Of a stretch of 64,000 bases of DNA, positions 12,201 through 27,200 are shown in pieces. A program made the position numbers and the translations under genes. Positions within the stretch are counted from its first letter, which is position 1. The number at the start of each line of letters is the position of its first letter. The DNA is taken from positions 1,335,136-1,399,135 of the forward strand of contig VZRN01006295.1 in NCBI GenBank assembly GCA_013397935.1. The letters are read 5' to 3'. Below the pieces are notes generated by a model. The model did not search any database. It was not told where the DNA came from and saw only the letters and a list, made by a program, of their open reading frames with translations. Source of the stretch: Dasyornis broadbenti (taxonomy: Eukaryota > Chordata > Aves > Passeriformes > Dasyornithidae).

Positions 12201-15200
12201 CACAGTGGGAAAAAGTATTCGGGCTTAATCTTGAAATTCTTTAATTTTCTATAATAAATTGCTTTGCCTGTGTCTAAAGGGGAAAGGCAAGCTATCATAA
12301 AAAGAGGCCTATCAGCATGTGTATATGTATTCTCAGCATTCATTCATTCATAAACTCCCTTAAGCAAGCAACCTCTCTGTATGAGTCTGTATCTTTCAAA
12401 AAATGAGCCTCATAATCATTACAGATTTGCAAATTTCTAGCTAGGGATTCCTATAGTGGATTTCTGCTTAGAGCTTGCATAAAGGCCTATTAAAATATTT
12501 GATAAATAGAAAGGTCGTTACCTGATGAAAAAAAAAAAATACTTGTTGTTAGCTATTTCACTCAGTTTTTATGTATTTTTAGGAATGATAAATGCTACAT
12601 AAAGAGACAGGTAGGTACAGAACATCTAAACATTTCTAAACACAGAGTAAGATTAGTTTTTTAAAATTTGAGTAAGAATTTTCAAAGTTCTATAAAGCTT
12701 TGTTGCACTTTGCCCTGTAATAAAAATAGCACATTAATTACTCAACTATAAACAAATAAATAAATAAAATTTAAATGTAACAATTTTGCCACGATTTGTA
12801 TGTTAGCAAAAAGGTTGAGCTGAATTTCCTAACAGTCGCTAAGAAACACTGGTTAAGGTTTTCACACAGACACTGTGTGCTGTAGGAGCAGGTCTGCCCG
12901 TCTGCAGTTCCCATTGTTCAGAGCTTTTTTTGCTCTGTATGTGGTGCAGTAAGCACTACTGCTCAAATCAATTCTCTCTTTAGCAGACTTTTCTGATAGT
13001 CCTTTCTGATTCATGATGTAGAGTTATGAGTTACAGTGTTAGGCTTACTTGGCCTTACTTAATAGGGCCTAGACTTTTATACATCATTATAATTTATTTT
13101 TCTTGCAGGTCTGCTTCTACACCAGGAATATTCCCAGTAAGATGTATTAGAAATTGCAAACATATACACATGTCAGGCCTTCTTACTGGTTTCCTTAATT
13201 CATCTTCATTTGGCACATGTCAACAGAATGTATTTGCTTTCTAGGCACAGTTTCTGATCAATATGTTTGCATTAAAAAAAAAAAAAAACAAAAAACGTAA
13301 AATTTCAAGGTATTTTTGTTTTGCTGTTTTTGTTTTTTTGTTTTTTTGTTTTTTTTTTAACAAAACTGTCCATGGTAGTTTTAAGGTGCTGCTGTGGAGG
13401 TGCTGTGCAGAAGTTTCCTAGTAATTGATAGGAGTTAGTAGTGAAAATCTGACTTGGGGGGTCCTTCTAACTTCATGATTGTTAGAAGTAAACATAACAT
13501 AAATACTTTTTTCTCCCATTGATTAATACTATTGGTGAGTTTATTTTATTAAATAAACAGTAACAGTAATTGCTTTGCCCTTTCTGTCAATTTCACAGAC
13601 AATAAAACCTGCAGATATTGCCACTGTCCGCACACTGGGTCGACCTCCTCACCTCATCATGCGTATCATGGACTGTGTGTTGCTGCTCTTCCAGCGTAAA
13701 GTCAACCATGTGAAAATTGATAAGGAAAAATGCTGTACTGTCCCATCATGGCAGGAATCTTTAAAATTCATGACAACAGGGAACTTCTTACAGAGCCTAC
13801 AGGTGCTTGTGCAACCTTCTTTTTGGTTTTTGTTTTTTTTTTTTAATAATACGAGAAAATAAGGGACGATGTTTTCTCTGGTGTTCATAGGAGAACAAAT
13901 GTGCAAGGTGAATCACACAATAGACCTGAAATGTTAAGGGCTTAAGAATAAGTATGGCAGAATGAAATAGGCTTGAATCCTTCTTGCAAAGTCATGTCAT
14001 AAATCAATTATAATTTTTCCTAAGTAGTGCAATGAAATTGCTTTCAGTGACAAATGGCTCAGAGCTTCAAGCATTTGGTTTGGATAGCCATTACTTATCT
14101 GTTTCATTAAAGCTGATAACAAACATCTTTTTTCTGGTATTTAACTTTTCATTAATTTTCATCTTTGCAACTTGTGCACTGACTTGCAAAAGCATAGTTG
14201 ATTACTAGGATGAATACAATCAGAACTTCTTAAAATTTGGGATTTTCTTGTTCATAGCATGTGTCTGGGGAAATGGAAAGAGTAACTGGTAAACAAATCC
14301 CTTTCCATAACTTAAACTAATAATATGATTTATCTAGTTGGAATAAATGGTACATTGTCCTGCTCCACTGAGTGTTATCATCTCTGATTTCTGCATTTTG
14401 AGTTTACTTAATTTGTCAGTGGTCTGGTATGGTTGGTCTAGCTTTCTATGGCTGGTAGTGGCATGGATGTTGTTTATGTAGTATTCGTATTGCATCTAAT
14501 TGTAAGGGTTTCCAATTTACTAAAGGACTTCAACATTTCATTTTTCTTGTGCATAATTAAACCTATTTGTGCTTCAGGGAGCAGCTATTTTTCAAGTTCA
14601 TCAGTGACAGAGTTTCATTATACTTTGTAAATAAATTTGAGGGAGAAAATTGAGAGCTTTTCAGGAGGAAAAATGAAAAATATCCTTTTTTAAGAAAAGA
14701 GAGGGTAAAAATAAATTCCTTAAAGATGAAATACTTTACATTAATTAGACAAGGTAATTTAAGGATAAGATAGCTGGCTTGCCCTTTGAAAGGACTGTCT
14801 TGTAGAATGTATGTTTATGGACCAGAGCTAAGATCTTCTTTTTCTTTTTGAAGATTGTTAAAATTTAATTCTGTCATGAGCAAAATGAGATTTCAAGCAG
14901 GATCAGTGATATTTTGGATCACTAATTAGCTGTATAACAGTAATAGTGAGTGTAAGATAGCAAAAATCATAAACAAAGGCAAACTTACTTCCATTTTGTA
15001 AGAATATATAACAGTGGAATGACTTTGTAAAAGTCTCAAAGATGCATGAGACAAATAACTTCATATTAGTTGCTTGTAAGTAACGCTTGTGATCTTCATA
15101 GTGTTCTGTGTGTTCTGACCTGCATATATGTGTAGTTCACATTTATTATATGCCTTATGTATATTGCACTTTTTAATTTTTTTTTCAGCAATTTCAGAAG

Positions 15201-18200
15201 GACACAATTAATGAAGAAGTGGTAGAACTTTTGAGCCCTTATTTTGAAATGGTGGACTACAACATTGAGACAGCTAAGAGAGTCTGTGGGAATGTTGCTG
15301 GCCTCTGCTCATGGACTAAAGCTATGGCTGTATTTTTTTCCATCAACAAAGAAGTATTACCTTTAAAGGTACATCTGTTAATTGGTCACGAACACCCTCT
15401 TCTCCTTCTTCTCCTCAGCTGTTTGTGCTTGAGGATTTAATTTGCTGGAAAATTTGTCTGCCTTATTTGAACTGTACTTTGCTCTCTAGGAATTTATTAG
15501 CTTGAATGGGGTTAAAGCATCTGTCATTTAGTTAAATTCACTACTGCAATTGCTCTGCCTCAATTTTAAATTAAGTAGAAAAAAGCCTTGAAATTTGATT
15601 CTCTTAATATTCCAGGTATCAGTTCACAAGACTGTATAGAGACTCTTCATCAGCGTTATTTAGAGAAAAAAAACAGGCCTAAGTAGTTAGAATGAAAGCC
15701 AGGAAGAATATGGTCTTGCAAGATTTTAACAGAGAATAGCTTGTATTTATAATAGGAATGACTGAGAGGGGAGCAAGATTTGTATTCAGACATAGAATAT
15801 TGGTTGGACAAATCAAGTAGGCTTCTAGAGGCGTCATTCTCTTCTGCAGACCAGGTAAGACCAACTTTTGTGACAGATGAATAATGACTGGCATTCTGAG
15901 AATATTTTTAATTATTTTTTTCTAATTGACGGTAAACCATCTGCTTAAGTGCAGCTATCTGAAATAAGAAGTTAGTTTGTTGTAAAATTAAAATAAAAGG
16001 TTTTACTGAGCGATGAAATCTCTGTTGAAGAGTTTGATTTTGAAATGTAGTACAGGAAGATTTTCTGAAATATATTATAGCAAATACTTTGAGATTCTCT
16101 GTGTATGAATATGCTTTTATGTTTCTATGGTCTGTAGGCTAATTTAGCAATTCAGGAGAAACGCCTGACCAGCGCTATGCTGGATCTGCAGAAAGCTCAA
16201 GAAGAACTGGGAGCCAAGCAAGAAGAATTAGATATTGTGCAAGCAGAGTATGAAAATGCAATGAGAGAAAAACAGGTGAACTGCTCTTCACGGAAAAGAG
16301 ACTTCTACCCTAACTTTATGGAATACATAATGTGTTCTTTCAATTTCATTATTATTCTTTGAATGCATGTTGATGGACAACGGATGAGAAATAGTGGTTG
16401 GATAAACTGTGGGTAAACTCTGTGGTTCCTACCTCTCTCCTTTTCATCCGATCTTCTCCCCTCTTCCCCCCCAACTCCTCAAAAACTATTTTATTTGTAT
16501 TCTTTATTTAGTGCCTACGAGTGTAATATCAAGTTTCATGTATGCTATATATATATATATATATATATATATAATGTATTTGAAATTCCGGGTAGAATTC
16601 CCCAGAATTAATAAGTATCAGGAATTTTACAAACTATTTAACAACTGTGCCAATATGAAAGTTAAGAAATATTAAAAAGAAATATTGAATCATGTTTCTG
16701 ACAGATGTTGATAATTTGTCCTGATACATTTTTTCAATCTTACTTTCGCTCCTTCTCTGCATGGTGATAGAGATGTTTGAGAAAATGTTTCTAAGCTGTT
16801 GTTTATCTACTGGTTTAATGAGATGTAGAGATTTTTCTGGACTATCAGATATATGACTGTAAACAATTTCTCTTGCTGGATGGTTTTCTCTAGACTTTGC
16901 TGGAAGACGCTGAACGTTGCCGACATAAAATGCAAACTGCCTCAAGTCTTATAAGTGGTTTAGCAGGTGAAAAAGAGAGGTGGACAGAACAGAGTAAAGA
17001 ATTTGCCATGCAAACCAAGAGGCTAGTTGGTAAGTTTTTGTCCACACCTTTGAATCTAGAAGAAAGTTGCTTGAGTTGTAATGGGTGGTGAAAGTGAAAA
17101 CATTTGAAATATCAAACTTTTCCTTTGTAACTTAGATCCCTAAATCTCTAAAATGAGGTTAATTGTTTTAATTCTCTTGCTAAAACACTGTTTGGTGAAA
17201 AATAAATGTAAGACTAAAGTTAAAATTAAAAAAAAAAAATATAATGGATGTTGTGAATGTGGTGGGGCATATTTGGGACACTAATGTTTTAACTTGAGTG
17301 ATGTTTGTAGGCAGCAGTCCAAAGAGAGTGATATGTTTGCAAGTGCCAGTAGAATGTGTATAACTGAGAATGTATACAGAGGAGAGGAAGACTGATACTC
17401 AGGCACTGACATTTATAGGTAGAAATCAATATTTTTAACTGTAGTTACTAATGTTCATAAGAACTTGCTTCTTGGAAGGTCATTATTTTTTTAAATTTGC
17501 ACTTGTAAGCTAAAGCACTTTGTAATAAATAATTGGTTAGTTAGATCAATAAATAAAATTTATCTTGTCATTTACTGTGGGCTGAAATTTCTTCTCTGAC
17601 TTTTACCTTGAAAGGCTGTAAAAAGCAAGTATTTTTGTTTAGGTTGTATTATAGTAACTAGGCTGTATTTTATTTGCTGGTATAATATGTATATGTGTAT
17701 TACTTTATTAAAAATGTAGGCTACCTTCCCCACAAATTCAGCCTGTTTCTTTTATAGATAACTTGAAAATGTCTAAAAATTATTAGGGCTCACTATAAAA
17801 GTATGATATCTTCTCCAGCTTAAATCTTGCATTCTTATTTCAGAGGTACAAAATCCCCTCGAGCTATGGTGTCATGAAATTTAGGGGGAAAATTTTGAAC
17901 CCGAACCGAAGATTAAAACTTGTCAAACTTAATACCTCCATAATAATGTCTGTGACAGTTTTTGTTAGTAGTACTCGTAATTGATTTACAAGAATTTAAT
18001 TGAATTAGTACTTATAAATAAAGGTTCTTTTCTCCCCTCCCCAAATATTGTTTAAGCCTCTTCTCATGATTATGCAAGGAAATGATTGAATTGAAAGTTT
18101 ATGAGTGAGTTTATTCTGCCATGTCTTGGTTGTGCAGGATCTGCTGTTCGGAACAATGTTCCTTGCTTGTGTGTGTGTGTTGGGTTGAACTTGGTGAGGT

Positions 18201-21200
18201 GCTAGATATTGATCTCTTTATTCCTACAATTGCATTGTAAAAATAAAGTAAATGTGGCCTCTACTGAAATGCAGCACTGTCATACCATGCAATGAGCGTT
18301 GGGAAAAAGGATTTGCCTTCTTTACGGGTCAAAGTGTGTTCCTCACTACCAGCCAAAAGATGTAGTAACTAGTGAAGGAAACAGCTTGTTCATTAATGGA
18401 ATTGGAAAAGTTGTAATGCTTTGGTTTGTTTTGTGGTTTTTTTTTTTTTTCCTCCTTTTTGTCCTGAAGGTGATGTACTCTTGGCTACAGCTTTTCTGTC
18501 CTATTCTGGTCCTTTCAACCAAGAGTTCCGTAGTCTGCTGTTAAATGACTGGCAAAAGGAAATGAAAAGCCGAAAAATTCCCTTTCGTAACAACTTGAAT
18601 CTCATAGAAATGTTGACTGATGCTCCAACTATCAGTGAATGGAACCTCCAAGGATTGCCAAATGACGATTTATCCATACAGAATGGAATCATTGTCACTA
18701 AAGCATCTCGTTATCCTTTATTAATTGATCCACAGGCACAGGGTAAAATTTGGATTAAAAATAAGGAAGACAGAAATGAACTTCAGGTAATAGAAATGCT
18801 TGTGCTTTTATATTCCCTAGAAACTCTTAGCTTACATAGCATTGTAATTCAGTGATTTCACATAATGCTTAGCAAATGCCATATATATAAAATGTCTAGC
18901 CTAGATATAAAGAATCTGTTGGATATATTTTAGTAGGTTTGAGATTTAGCTAGATGTGAGAGTGTACATTTGAATCCTCTAGCACAAGTGACTCCATTTG
19001 CTCAATGAATTTATTTAAATGAAACATAAACTGTTGGAAAATAGGGTGGATGGACAATGTCTGATAACAAGCATATTTTCAGGATACTATAAATGTTAGG
19101 AAAAAACACCATCTAGTTGATTAATACAATATCATGTAATTGTTTATAAATGGAGATTCAAGGCATGATATTTTTTCGTATTTAATCAGAAATTGCTGTT
19201 AATTGGTGTTGTCTTAGTATGGATGTCATGTGCCAAGTATTCTGCGAATATACAGGGGAGATATATTGCTACAATGTACAGTCTGAGGCAAGATACACAA
19301 ATTCAGTGACAACAGGAAAATATGAAGAAGAAAGTCCTTACTGGCTGCAATTACGATTATATCAACAAACCAGCTTTAAAAAAAAATAAAATTCCTGAAA
19401 GCCATAAAAAGCAGTTTGAAGTGTGATAATAGAGTGTTTCTGACAGTATTGCTACATCTTACATATTGATCGTTATCTAGGTGTGGAAACCTTTAATGGT
19501 TCCTTAGTTATGTTAAAAATGATTATTAGTTTGTTTATAGCTTTATTAAAGTCTAAGCTGGATATGATTTGTGCACGTGTTGAAAATCAGAATTATACTG
19601 GGGACTACTTTTCAAAGGGAAGACTGTATAGAGTCTTGTTCTATGTAAACCTCTAATTTTCAAGGGTGAAAAGAAACCCCAAAGAGCACTTCTCTTGGAA
19701 TTGACTCTGCTGCAGTTTGACTTGGAGATGTTATCCAAGATAAAACCGAAGGTGCTAAAAGGTTCCTGTGAATTTTTCCTGTGAAATTCTTGGGTAGTTG
19801 CACTCACAGGATATCAAAACTGCAAGTGCTCAGTGCTGCTCTGCTTCTACCTTTGCAGCTGAAAAATAGAACTTTGCATTCCATGAGATCTGGCAATGTG
19901 GTATTCTGTGTTAGAAATTATTGTGGTCACAAACTTTGCCTTAATACTAGTCTACTCACAGGATCATTACTTTTGGCAGTAATTAAAAAAAAAAAAAGAA
20001 ATAATTTATAAATATAAAACTAACAAAAATCTTGGTAACTGGGCATAAGATGTTACATCTATGTTTTTAGATCACTTCTTTGAATCACAAGTATTTTAGA
20101 AACCACTTAGAAGACAGCCTTTCTTTGGGAAGACCTCTTTTAGTAGAAGATGTTGGAGAAGAGCTTGACCCAGCCCTTGATAATATTTTGGAAAGAAACA
20201 TCATTAAAACAGGTTCAACTAACAAGGTAAAAATAAAACAAATGAGCAAACATGTGGAAATTCCCCTTTCCTCCCTTCCCCTCCCCACACCCTTCTCATT
20301 AGCAAAATAACTCCTAATAAATATAGGACTATAAAAAATTAAACTAATTTAAATTTGATTAATGCTAATACAAGTAAAAAAAGGTAGGGTTTAAGTTTAC
20401 AAATGGTTAATATATTTATTGTATAGAGTTCCTTATTCCTTTGCTTATAAAAATATTTAAAAACTGAAATAATCTGTGAATGAATGGGCCATTTAAAGTG
20501 GTCCTTGGCTATTCTCATCAAATAATTTGCATCAGATATATGATTCAAAACAGGATTTTTATTCCTTTAAGCAGAAAAATGTAAACTTTTTGCCTATATG
20601 CTGTATCTTAAAAAATGTGTCTTGGTTCTTGATATTTTCAGACTTCTTAATATTTTTCTTAAGGTGAAAGTTGGTGATAAGGAGATAGATGTTATGAATG
20701 GCTTCAGACTTTACATTACTACAAAACTGTCAAATCCGTGTTACTCTCCTGAAATTAGTGCTCGAACCTCCATCATTGACTTTACAGTAACCATGAGAGG
20801 TCTTGAAAATCAACTCTTAGGAAGAGTCATTCTCACCGAGAAACAGGTAAAAGAATTGATTGTATCTATTTTCCTGGCTGTACTTCTTTTATTTGCCTGT
20901 AGAATGTTTAATTTTAATTTATTACTCTCTATTCCCATTTTGCAAGGTAACTTTCTGCCTCTCTCTATTGTGATTGTTCTTAATATAATCTGCTTGTAAT
21001 GGTTTAAAAACTGGCACAGAAGCAATTGACTCATTCATGTGGAAGTTTCTCTGTCTCTTTATTGCTGCAACTGTACCGTATTCACCTTATTTTTCCTGCC
21101 TCAATGAGTTATAACCTCATGAGAATGGCCTGTGAAAAGCAAAAGGGCCTGATATCAAAACTGTTGCTCTTCTCTCTACACACCCTGGTGCTCACAGCAA

Positions 21201-24200
21201 CATAACCTGGTGCAAAGAATTCAGACTTAGTTACTTCCTTGCTCCAAGGGAAAATGGGCTACCTACATATTCTGAAATGGCAGATACATTAGTTGAGGAA
21301 ATCAAAGTTCAGGATGTCAATCCCGATCAACATGCCACCAGAAGTTCTGGAGGAAGGCTGACTGGTGTCTTTTAAACTATTGAACAGCTAATCCCTGTAA
21401 ACTGTAAAGTCAGGCACAGTTGATGCCATAAGAGCCACTATGTAGCTATAACTGTGTATTTACCAAGCTTTTGGCAATAATTCCTGTTTACCTTCACTAG
21501 GGAGGAATGAGAGGAATGCCTTTGTTTCTTCATTGTGGCATCTGTTGAGGTTCTCCTGTCCTTCCAACACCTCCCTCTGCCCCGCCAATGTAAGCTGTTT
21601 CTTGTTAATAGCCTCCGTCATCTTGTTCACGTTGAGTAGTTGCATTTCATTCCCAAACAGTTCCTGGATCTCATGAGAGAAATCACACTCAATCTGTGAA
21701 GATCTGTCTTTTGTCAGACAGCTTCATTGCACCATCAGCTTCTCTTCAACCACTGACAGCTTGTCAACCCACTATGTAATGAAATTATCACTGTCTATCT
21801 AAAACACGCTGTGATGGGTATATTCACAAAGCCTTACGCCAAACTTCACTTCTTGGGCCTTGAAATACAGTACCTTCATCCAGGAGACAGTTTATCAACA
21901 AATTGCTCCAGTCATTATGGTTGCTCTGGGCTTTCTTGGAGGACGCAGAAAAGACAGGAGCTTGATTTTTCTAAGAGGAGCAAAGTAAAAGATGGAGAAG
22001 TAGCAGGGTCAAGTTAGAACAAGGGGAATTCTGATTAGATATTAGGAAAAAATAATTATATTGATAGTGGTCAAACCCAGGAACTTTGTGGAATTTCAGT
22101 TCTTGGAAGGGTTCAAGACGTACCTGGACTTTGCCCTGAGCAGCTGAATTGTTTAGATCTGCTCTGGGCAGGGGGTTGAACTAGTTAATTTCTGTAGGTG
22201 CCTTCCAAATTAAAATTATTCTACTATTTGACAGCCTCTTTGTCACTAAATGGAAATGTGTAATGAGCGGACATACTGGTCTTTCTGTACCAGCTTCTCA
22301 GAGTGTTGTTACTCACTACTGTTTTGTTTGAGACCACCTGGGGATATTTCCTCTAGATAAATGACAAGTGGACCAAGGCTGGGGGACTTTCATAGAATTT
22401 ACTCACCACTTTACAGTTTTCTTGGCCTCTGTTTATTCACCTTGTGGTTCAAGGTTTCCTGAGTAGTCAATTTGAACATATCTCACCATCCAAATACTTT
22501 TTTCTTAAGATGTCTAATTATGCATCTTTGGGAATTTGGAGATTTCCCTTTTAAGTGTCTGAGTTCTTTTGTAGCCTTTTTAGAAAGGTGGTGGAATTAT
22601 TTTACTGTGTGTTTGCCAAATGATTGGAGCAGTATGACTGCTTGGTGATATCCAGTGTTCGAATGTCTGTGCTGAACTTCCGTCCCAAAAAAAAGAAGAG
22701 ATTATTTATTTGAAATAAGTGTGTTCTTCAAGGTTTTCATGCACATTTCTATCCTTCTTGCCATTCCACAATCCCTGATGTGGTTCTGCTCTTAGAATGA
22801 ATGAGATTTAGACTTGCAAAAAGGAAAAGGAGTGTTTACAGCATATCATTTAGAGTTTCTGCGAAGTCTGACTCTCTGTTTTCTGGGATGGCCATTAGTA
22901 GAATCTTTGTCACATACATCTCACAGAACTGATTACTGATAAGAATGCTGGTACTGACTTCTTTTTTTCCACAAGAATGTTAAACCAATTGGAAGATCTG
23001 AGTGAAGAATAAAAGGTCAAAGTGCTGCTTGTACATCTGTATAAATTTGATTCTGCTCTAGTTCTTGGAATATTTGAGAGACTTGATATACATCTGAATG
23101 TAGTATAAATTATGAAGTTTTAATGATATCATTATTTTGATACATTGGCTGTTAAGTAATTTGACAAAAAACTTGTTTATTTAGTGTCATAGAAGTCAGA
23201 TTAGTAGTGGAGTTACAATAGGCAAGAAATGTTTATGGCTTTTTGAATTTTCATATTCATATTTCAAGATTTTTGCTGGAAAAGGCTCAAGTTTTGTAAG
23301 GAACAGTTGCTGAAAATTCTTGTACTTGTGAATCATTTTGTGACAGAATGATGTAAGCCATGTACCAGCTTTCATATTTTATGAATATTAACAAGAAATA
23401 GCATTCTTTAGTACAGTCTGTAAAATGTCATCTGATTGTGAAAGGAATTCCATAAAACTGGATTTGAAATAGCCTCTTTTGTGGAAGTTCCTTGAATTTA
23501 GGTACATGGTAACTTGGCTTATTTTTTCTGCATCCTTGTTATGACCGGAAATTTTTGAAGACATGAAGAAGGCTTTTAACCGTGTACATTTTCTTATTTG
23601 CAAAAAAGCATTTAAAGAGCTTAATAGATAGATAATTTTTTTTCACGAAGGTTTTTGTCTCAGGTTTTTTCACTTTAGTTTGGTAACTCTGTTTCCAACT
23701 TGTTTCTCAGGCTCTTCTAGTAAGGACAATAGCTTTCTGTTTTTATAATGCATTGAAATCTAAAGTATGTTTAACTTTTTAAACTGAACACAGCAAAACA
23801 TGAAATTTGATTTGGCTCAGTATGTAAATGATTATATTTAATTGGATGCTAATTTTCTTTTAATGCTATTCTTTTAAAAAAAGTATTTCTATTTCATCAA
23901 ATTTGCATGAAAGAAAATACTTCATGAAACTGTTACCTGTTTTTATTTAATTCCATGAAGCATCAGTTGATTGAAATGCAGATAACTGTAGTTTTCTTGT
24001 CTATTTTCATCAATTCTTGTCAAAATCTTTTGAATAAGTAAGCATATCTTCTAAGTTATGTTGCATTTGCATTATTCTGTAATGATTGTTCCACTAAATA
24101 TTTTCTAACTGATGATGATTATGATGTTTCAATGTACCAAGAAAAAAACTACATCTGATAATAAGACGTTTTTTCTAAATTTCCTTTTTTTAAGGTAAAA

Positions 24201-27200
24201 GGGCATTCTTCAAAAGAAATAAATGCTTGAATTAGGAATGTAAGAGAAATGTAGGGTGAGAAGACCAGAAGTTTAAAATGCGGAAAAACAAAAAAAAGCA
24301 AAAGTTGTAGCAGTTTTCCAAAGCTGTATAAATGACAACTACTTAAATGGGAGAGTAAAACCTTTCCTTAAGCCTCGCTAAGGGCTCAAGTCCATTGTGT
24401 CTTTAGTGCTGTGTGAGAGCACTAATGTATTTCTTAGTGTTTTCCCTGTTTCTCTGGAATATTAGCAGCCAATGAGCAAAGTGGAAATGGACTTGGCAAT
24501 GATGGAGTGAACACGGAACTTCAGAGTTTGGAGACACGTTGTTAAAATAATTCACAAGACCTTTGTAAACTCGGTGTAGTACTTACAGGCACAGTGAATA
24601 TTTCTACCAACTTGCTCTCTTATTTTTCATTAATAAGATTCATATTAACCTTATTTTATGAAAAACTCTTAACCCATCCTTTCCCTTTCCTTTCCTTTTA
24701 CTTTACTGTATTGGAACATTTTGTAATATTTCAACAGAGGATTTTTATCTCTGAGGGACAGATTTGTATTAAGTTTTTAAAAGTTAGTTTTAAGAATGAA
24801 CTGAAAGGACTATTGTCTCTGAAAAATACTTTTCTAGAGATTCCAAATAGTTGCTTTTTAAATGTAAAACTGTTGGTTAACAATTATCCATCTTCTGTAT
24901 TAGAGCACTGGAAAACAAACCAGGTACACAAACCACCGAGACTGCATTACTAAAAGTATAAAATAAATATTTATAGTGAAGTAATTCAAGTTCTATGTAC
25001 TTTCATAATCAATGAAGCATTTTAATGAGAGGCTGAAATTATCCCTGTTTGATGGAGGAGTATTGGCACTTCTTGAAATATTTGGTGCTTGAATTGATGA
25101 CTGAATATGGCCATTGTACTTGAGACTAAATTTTCAATAGGGTGATTGTAAAACAAGGCATAAATGAGGATGAGATTTCAGGGAGGGCAATAAACTCCTA
25201 TGCCTGGAATCGTGTTTGCAATTGTCTTTTCTGAAACAGAAAGAGAAGAAAAACTATTACTATTGTCAACTTATTCTTCTTTTAGGGCATGATACGAGCA
25301 TCTTCCATAATATTTGTAGAAATTATTTATTAATGCCTACTTACGTTTCAGGTGTTGAACCTGACAATAGATCTCGTGTCAGAAATACCACTGGAATTCT
25401 TTCCCAAATTAATGCAGCTGGTCTTGACCTACATTGTTTTAATAGGATCGTTATTTTTAAAGCGAAATATTTTATTTTTATTTTTGATTGCTCTTCGCTT
25501 TCCCAAATATTACCATGTAATCCAATAGGAATTAGAGAAAGAAAGAACAGATCTTATTGAAGATGTGACTATGAACAAAAGGAGGATTAAGGACCTAGAA
25601 GATAATCTTTTATTTCGACTTACAAGCACTAAGAGTTCTCTGGCAGATGATGAAAGTCTACTAATTGTATTGCATAACACTAAGAAGACTGCTGAAGAAG
25701 TAACACAGAAACTGCAAACTTCTGCTGAAACTGAAGTACAGATCAATTCAGCACGTGAAGAGTACAGACCTGGTGAGTGAAGGTAGTGATGGAAGACAAA
25801 TGGTTAGACCATATTTTTAAATCATTAATACTTAGAGTAGGAGAAAGTAGGATGAGATCAGGAAGACCAAAATTGGTGGGAGAGATCTGTGTTTTCCTGT
25901 AAGTAACATGTATCTAGGAAATGTCATATTGAGCTGCACTGGAAAAAATAGTCAGTGTTATGCCTCATGTGGAATTTATAAAATTGAGTGAACTGTTCTC
26001 TTTGTAGACTTCCCATTGCTCATGATTACAGTGTTTAGGTAAATACATGTTTGAGTTTAACATGACGATGTTCTTTTAGGGGGTCAATATGACTTTAAAT
26101 ACTCTTGGTATCTGTTCTGATAAATGCTTCATCATTTATCCTTAGGTTATTATAGTCAGCACATTTCATGAGCCTTTTGACTTTTAACTGACAGGTAAAA
26201 ATGGGGGGGGGAAAAGCTCTCTGTAATTGCCTGCGTTTTAGGAAGTGTGTAAAATAGTTAGTGTACCAGAAAACATTGTCGATATTGTAAAACCTTTGTA
26301 TTTAAAACTGAATGGCTGCTGAAAAGAAGTTAAATCAGTGCTGGGTAAGTTAAATCAATATAGTTCATCTGACTTTTATGTGATTCTTTTGAAAGTCTGT
26401 AAAAAGAAATTTGTTTAGATACTTAAACTGTATTTCAAACAGCCATAATTTTTGTATGTTCTACTGATGATCTGAATATTGTGTTGTACCATCGAGCCGC
26501 TCTCCAGATATGCTCATATTTGAAAACTGGGCTTTACATAGTATACAATAATTACAGAAAAGATTTTTTTTTCTGATGTATAATTGAGGATTAAATGAAT
26601 GATTTTATTATTTTTCTGGCAGTAAAGAGTAGAGAAACTAAAGGATCTTCAAGTATCATTAGTGTTAAATCCACTGTACGTGTTTTGGAGAGTTGGAATT
26701 TTCTGCTCGGCATTTCTATTTTGAACACATTCTTGTTTCTTGTTCTTCAGTTGCAACTCGAGGTAGCATCTTGTACTTCCTTATCACTGAGATGAGCATG
26801 GTCAATGTCATGTATCAGACTTCTCTTCGGCAGTTTTTGGGGCTTTTTGACCGGTCCCTAGCCAGGTAATTTACTCACATTAAGAATCATCTGTATTTGC
26901 CCAGTCTTGGAGGTGCTGTTGTACAGTAAAGATTTATTGTAATCTAATATAAATTATATATAATATAAACTAAAGAAGACTGTTACTTCTTACAATCTTG
27001 ACCAGGGATTGTCATCTTAAATACCCATAAAACTTAGTCTTCTAGCAAGGCAAAGAACCTTATAATGTACTTACAGTCCTTCAAAATTTGCCACTAGATA
27101 ATTAGAAACCATTATACTGCATTGATTTTCAGCTCGTAAAAAAGACTTGATTAGAAAGGATTTTTTTTTGTTTTTTTGTTTTTTTTTTGTTGTTGTTGTT

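Noticed and set aside
16546..16573. TATA box of a promoter
   Set aside because: It is a (TA)n microsatellite inside an intron, with no transcription start evidence.
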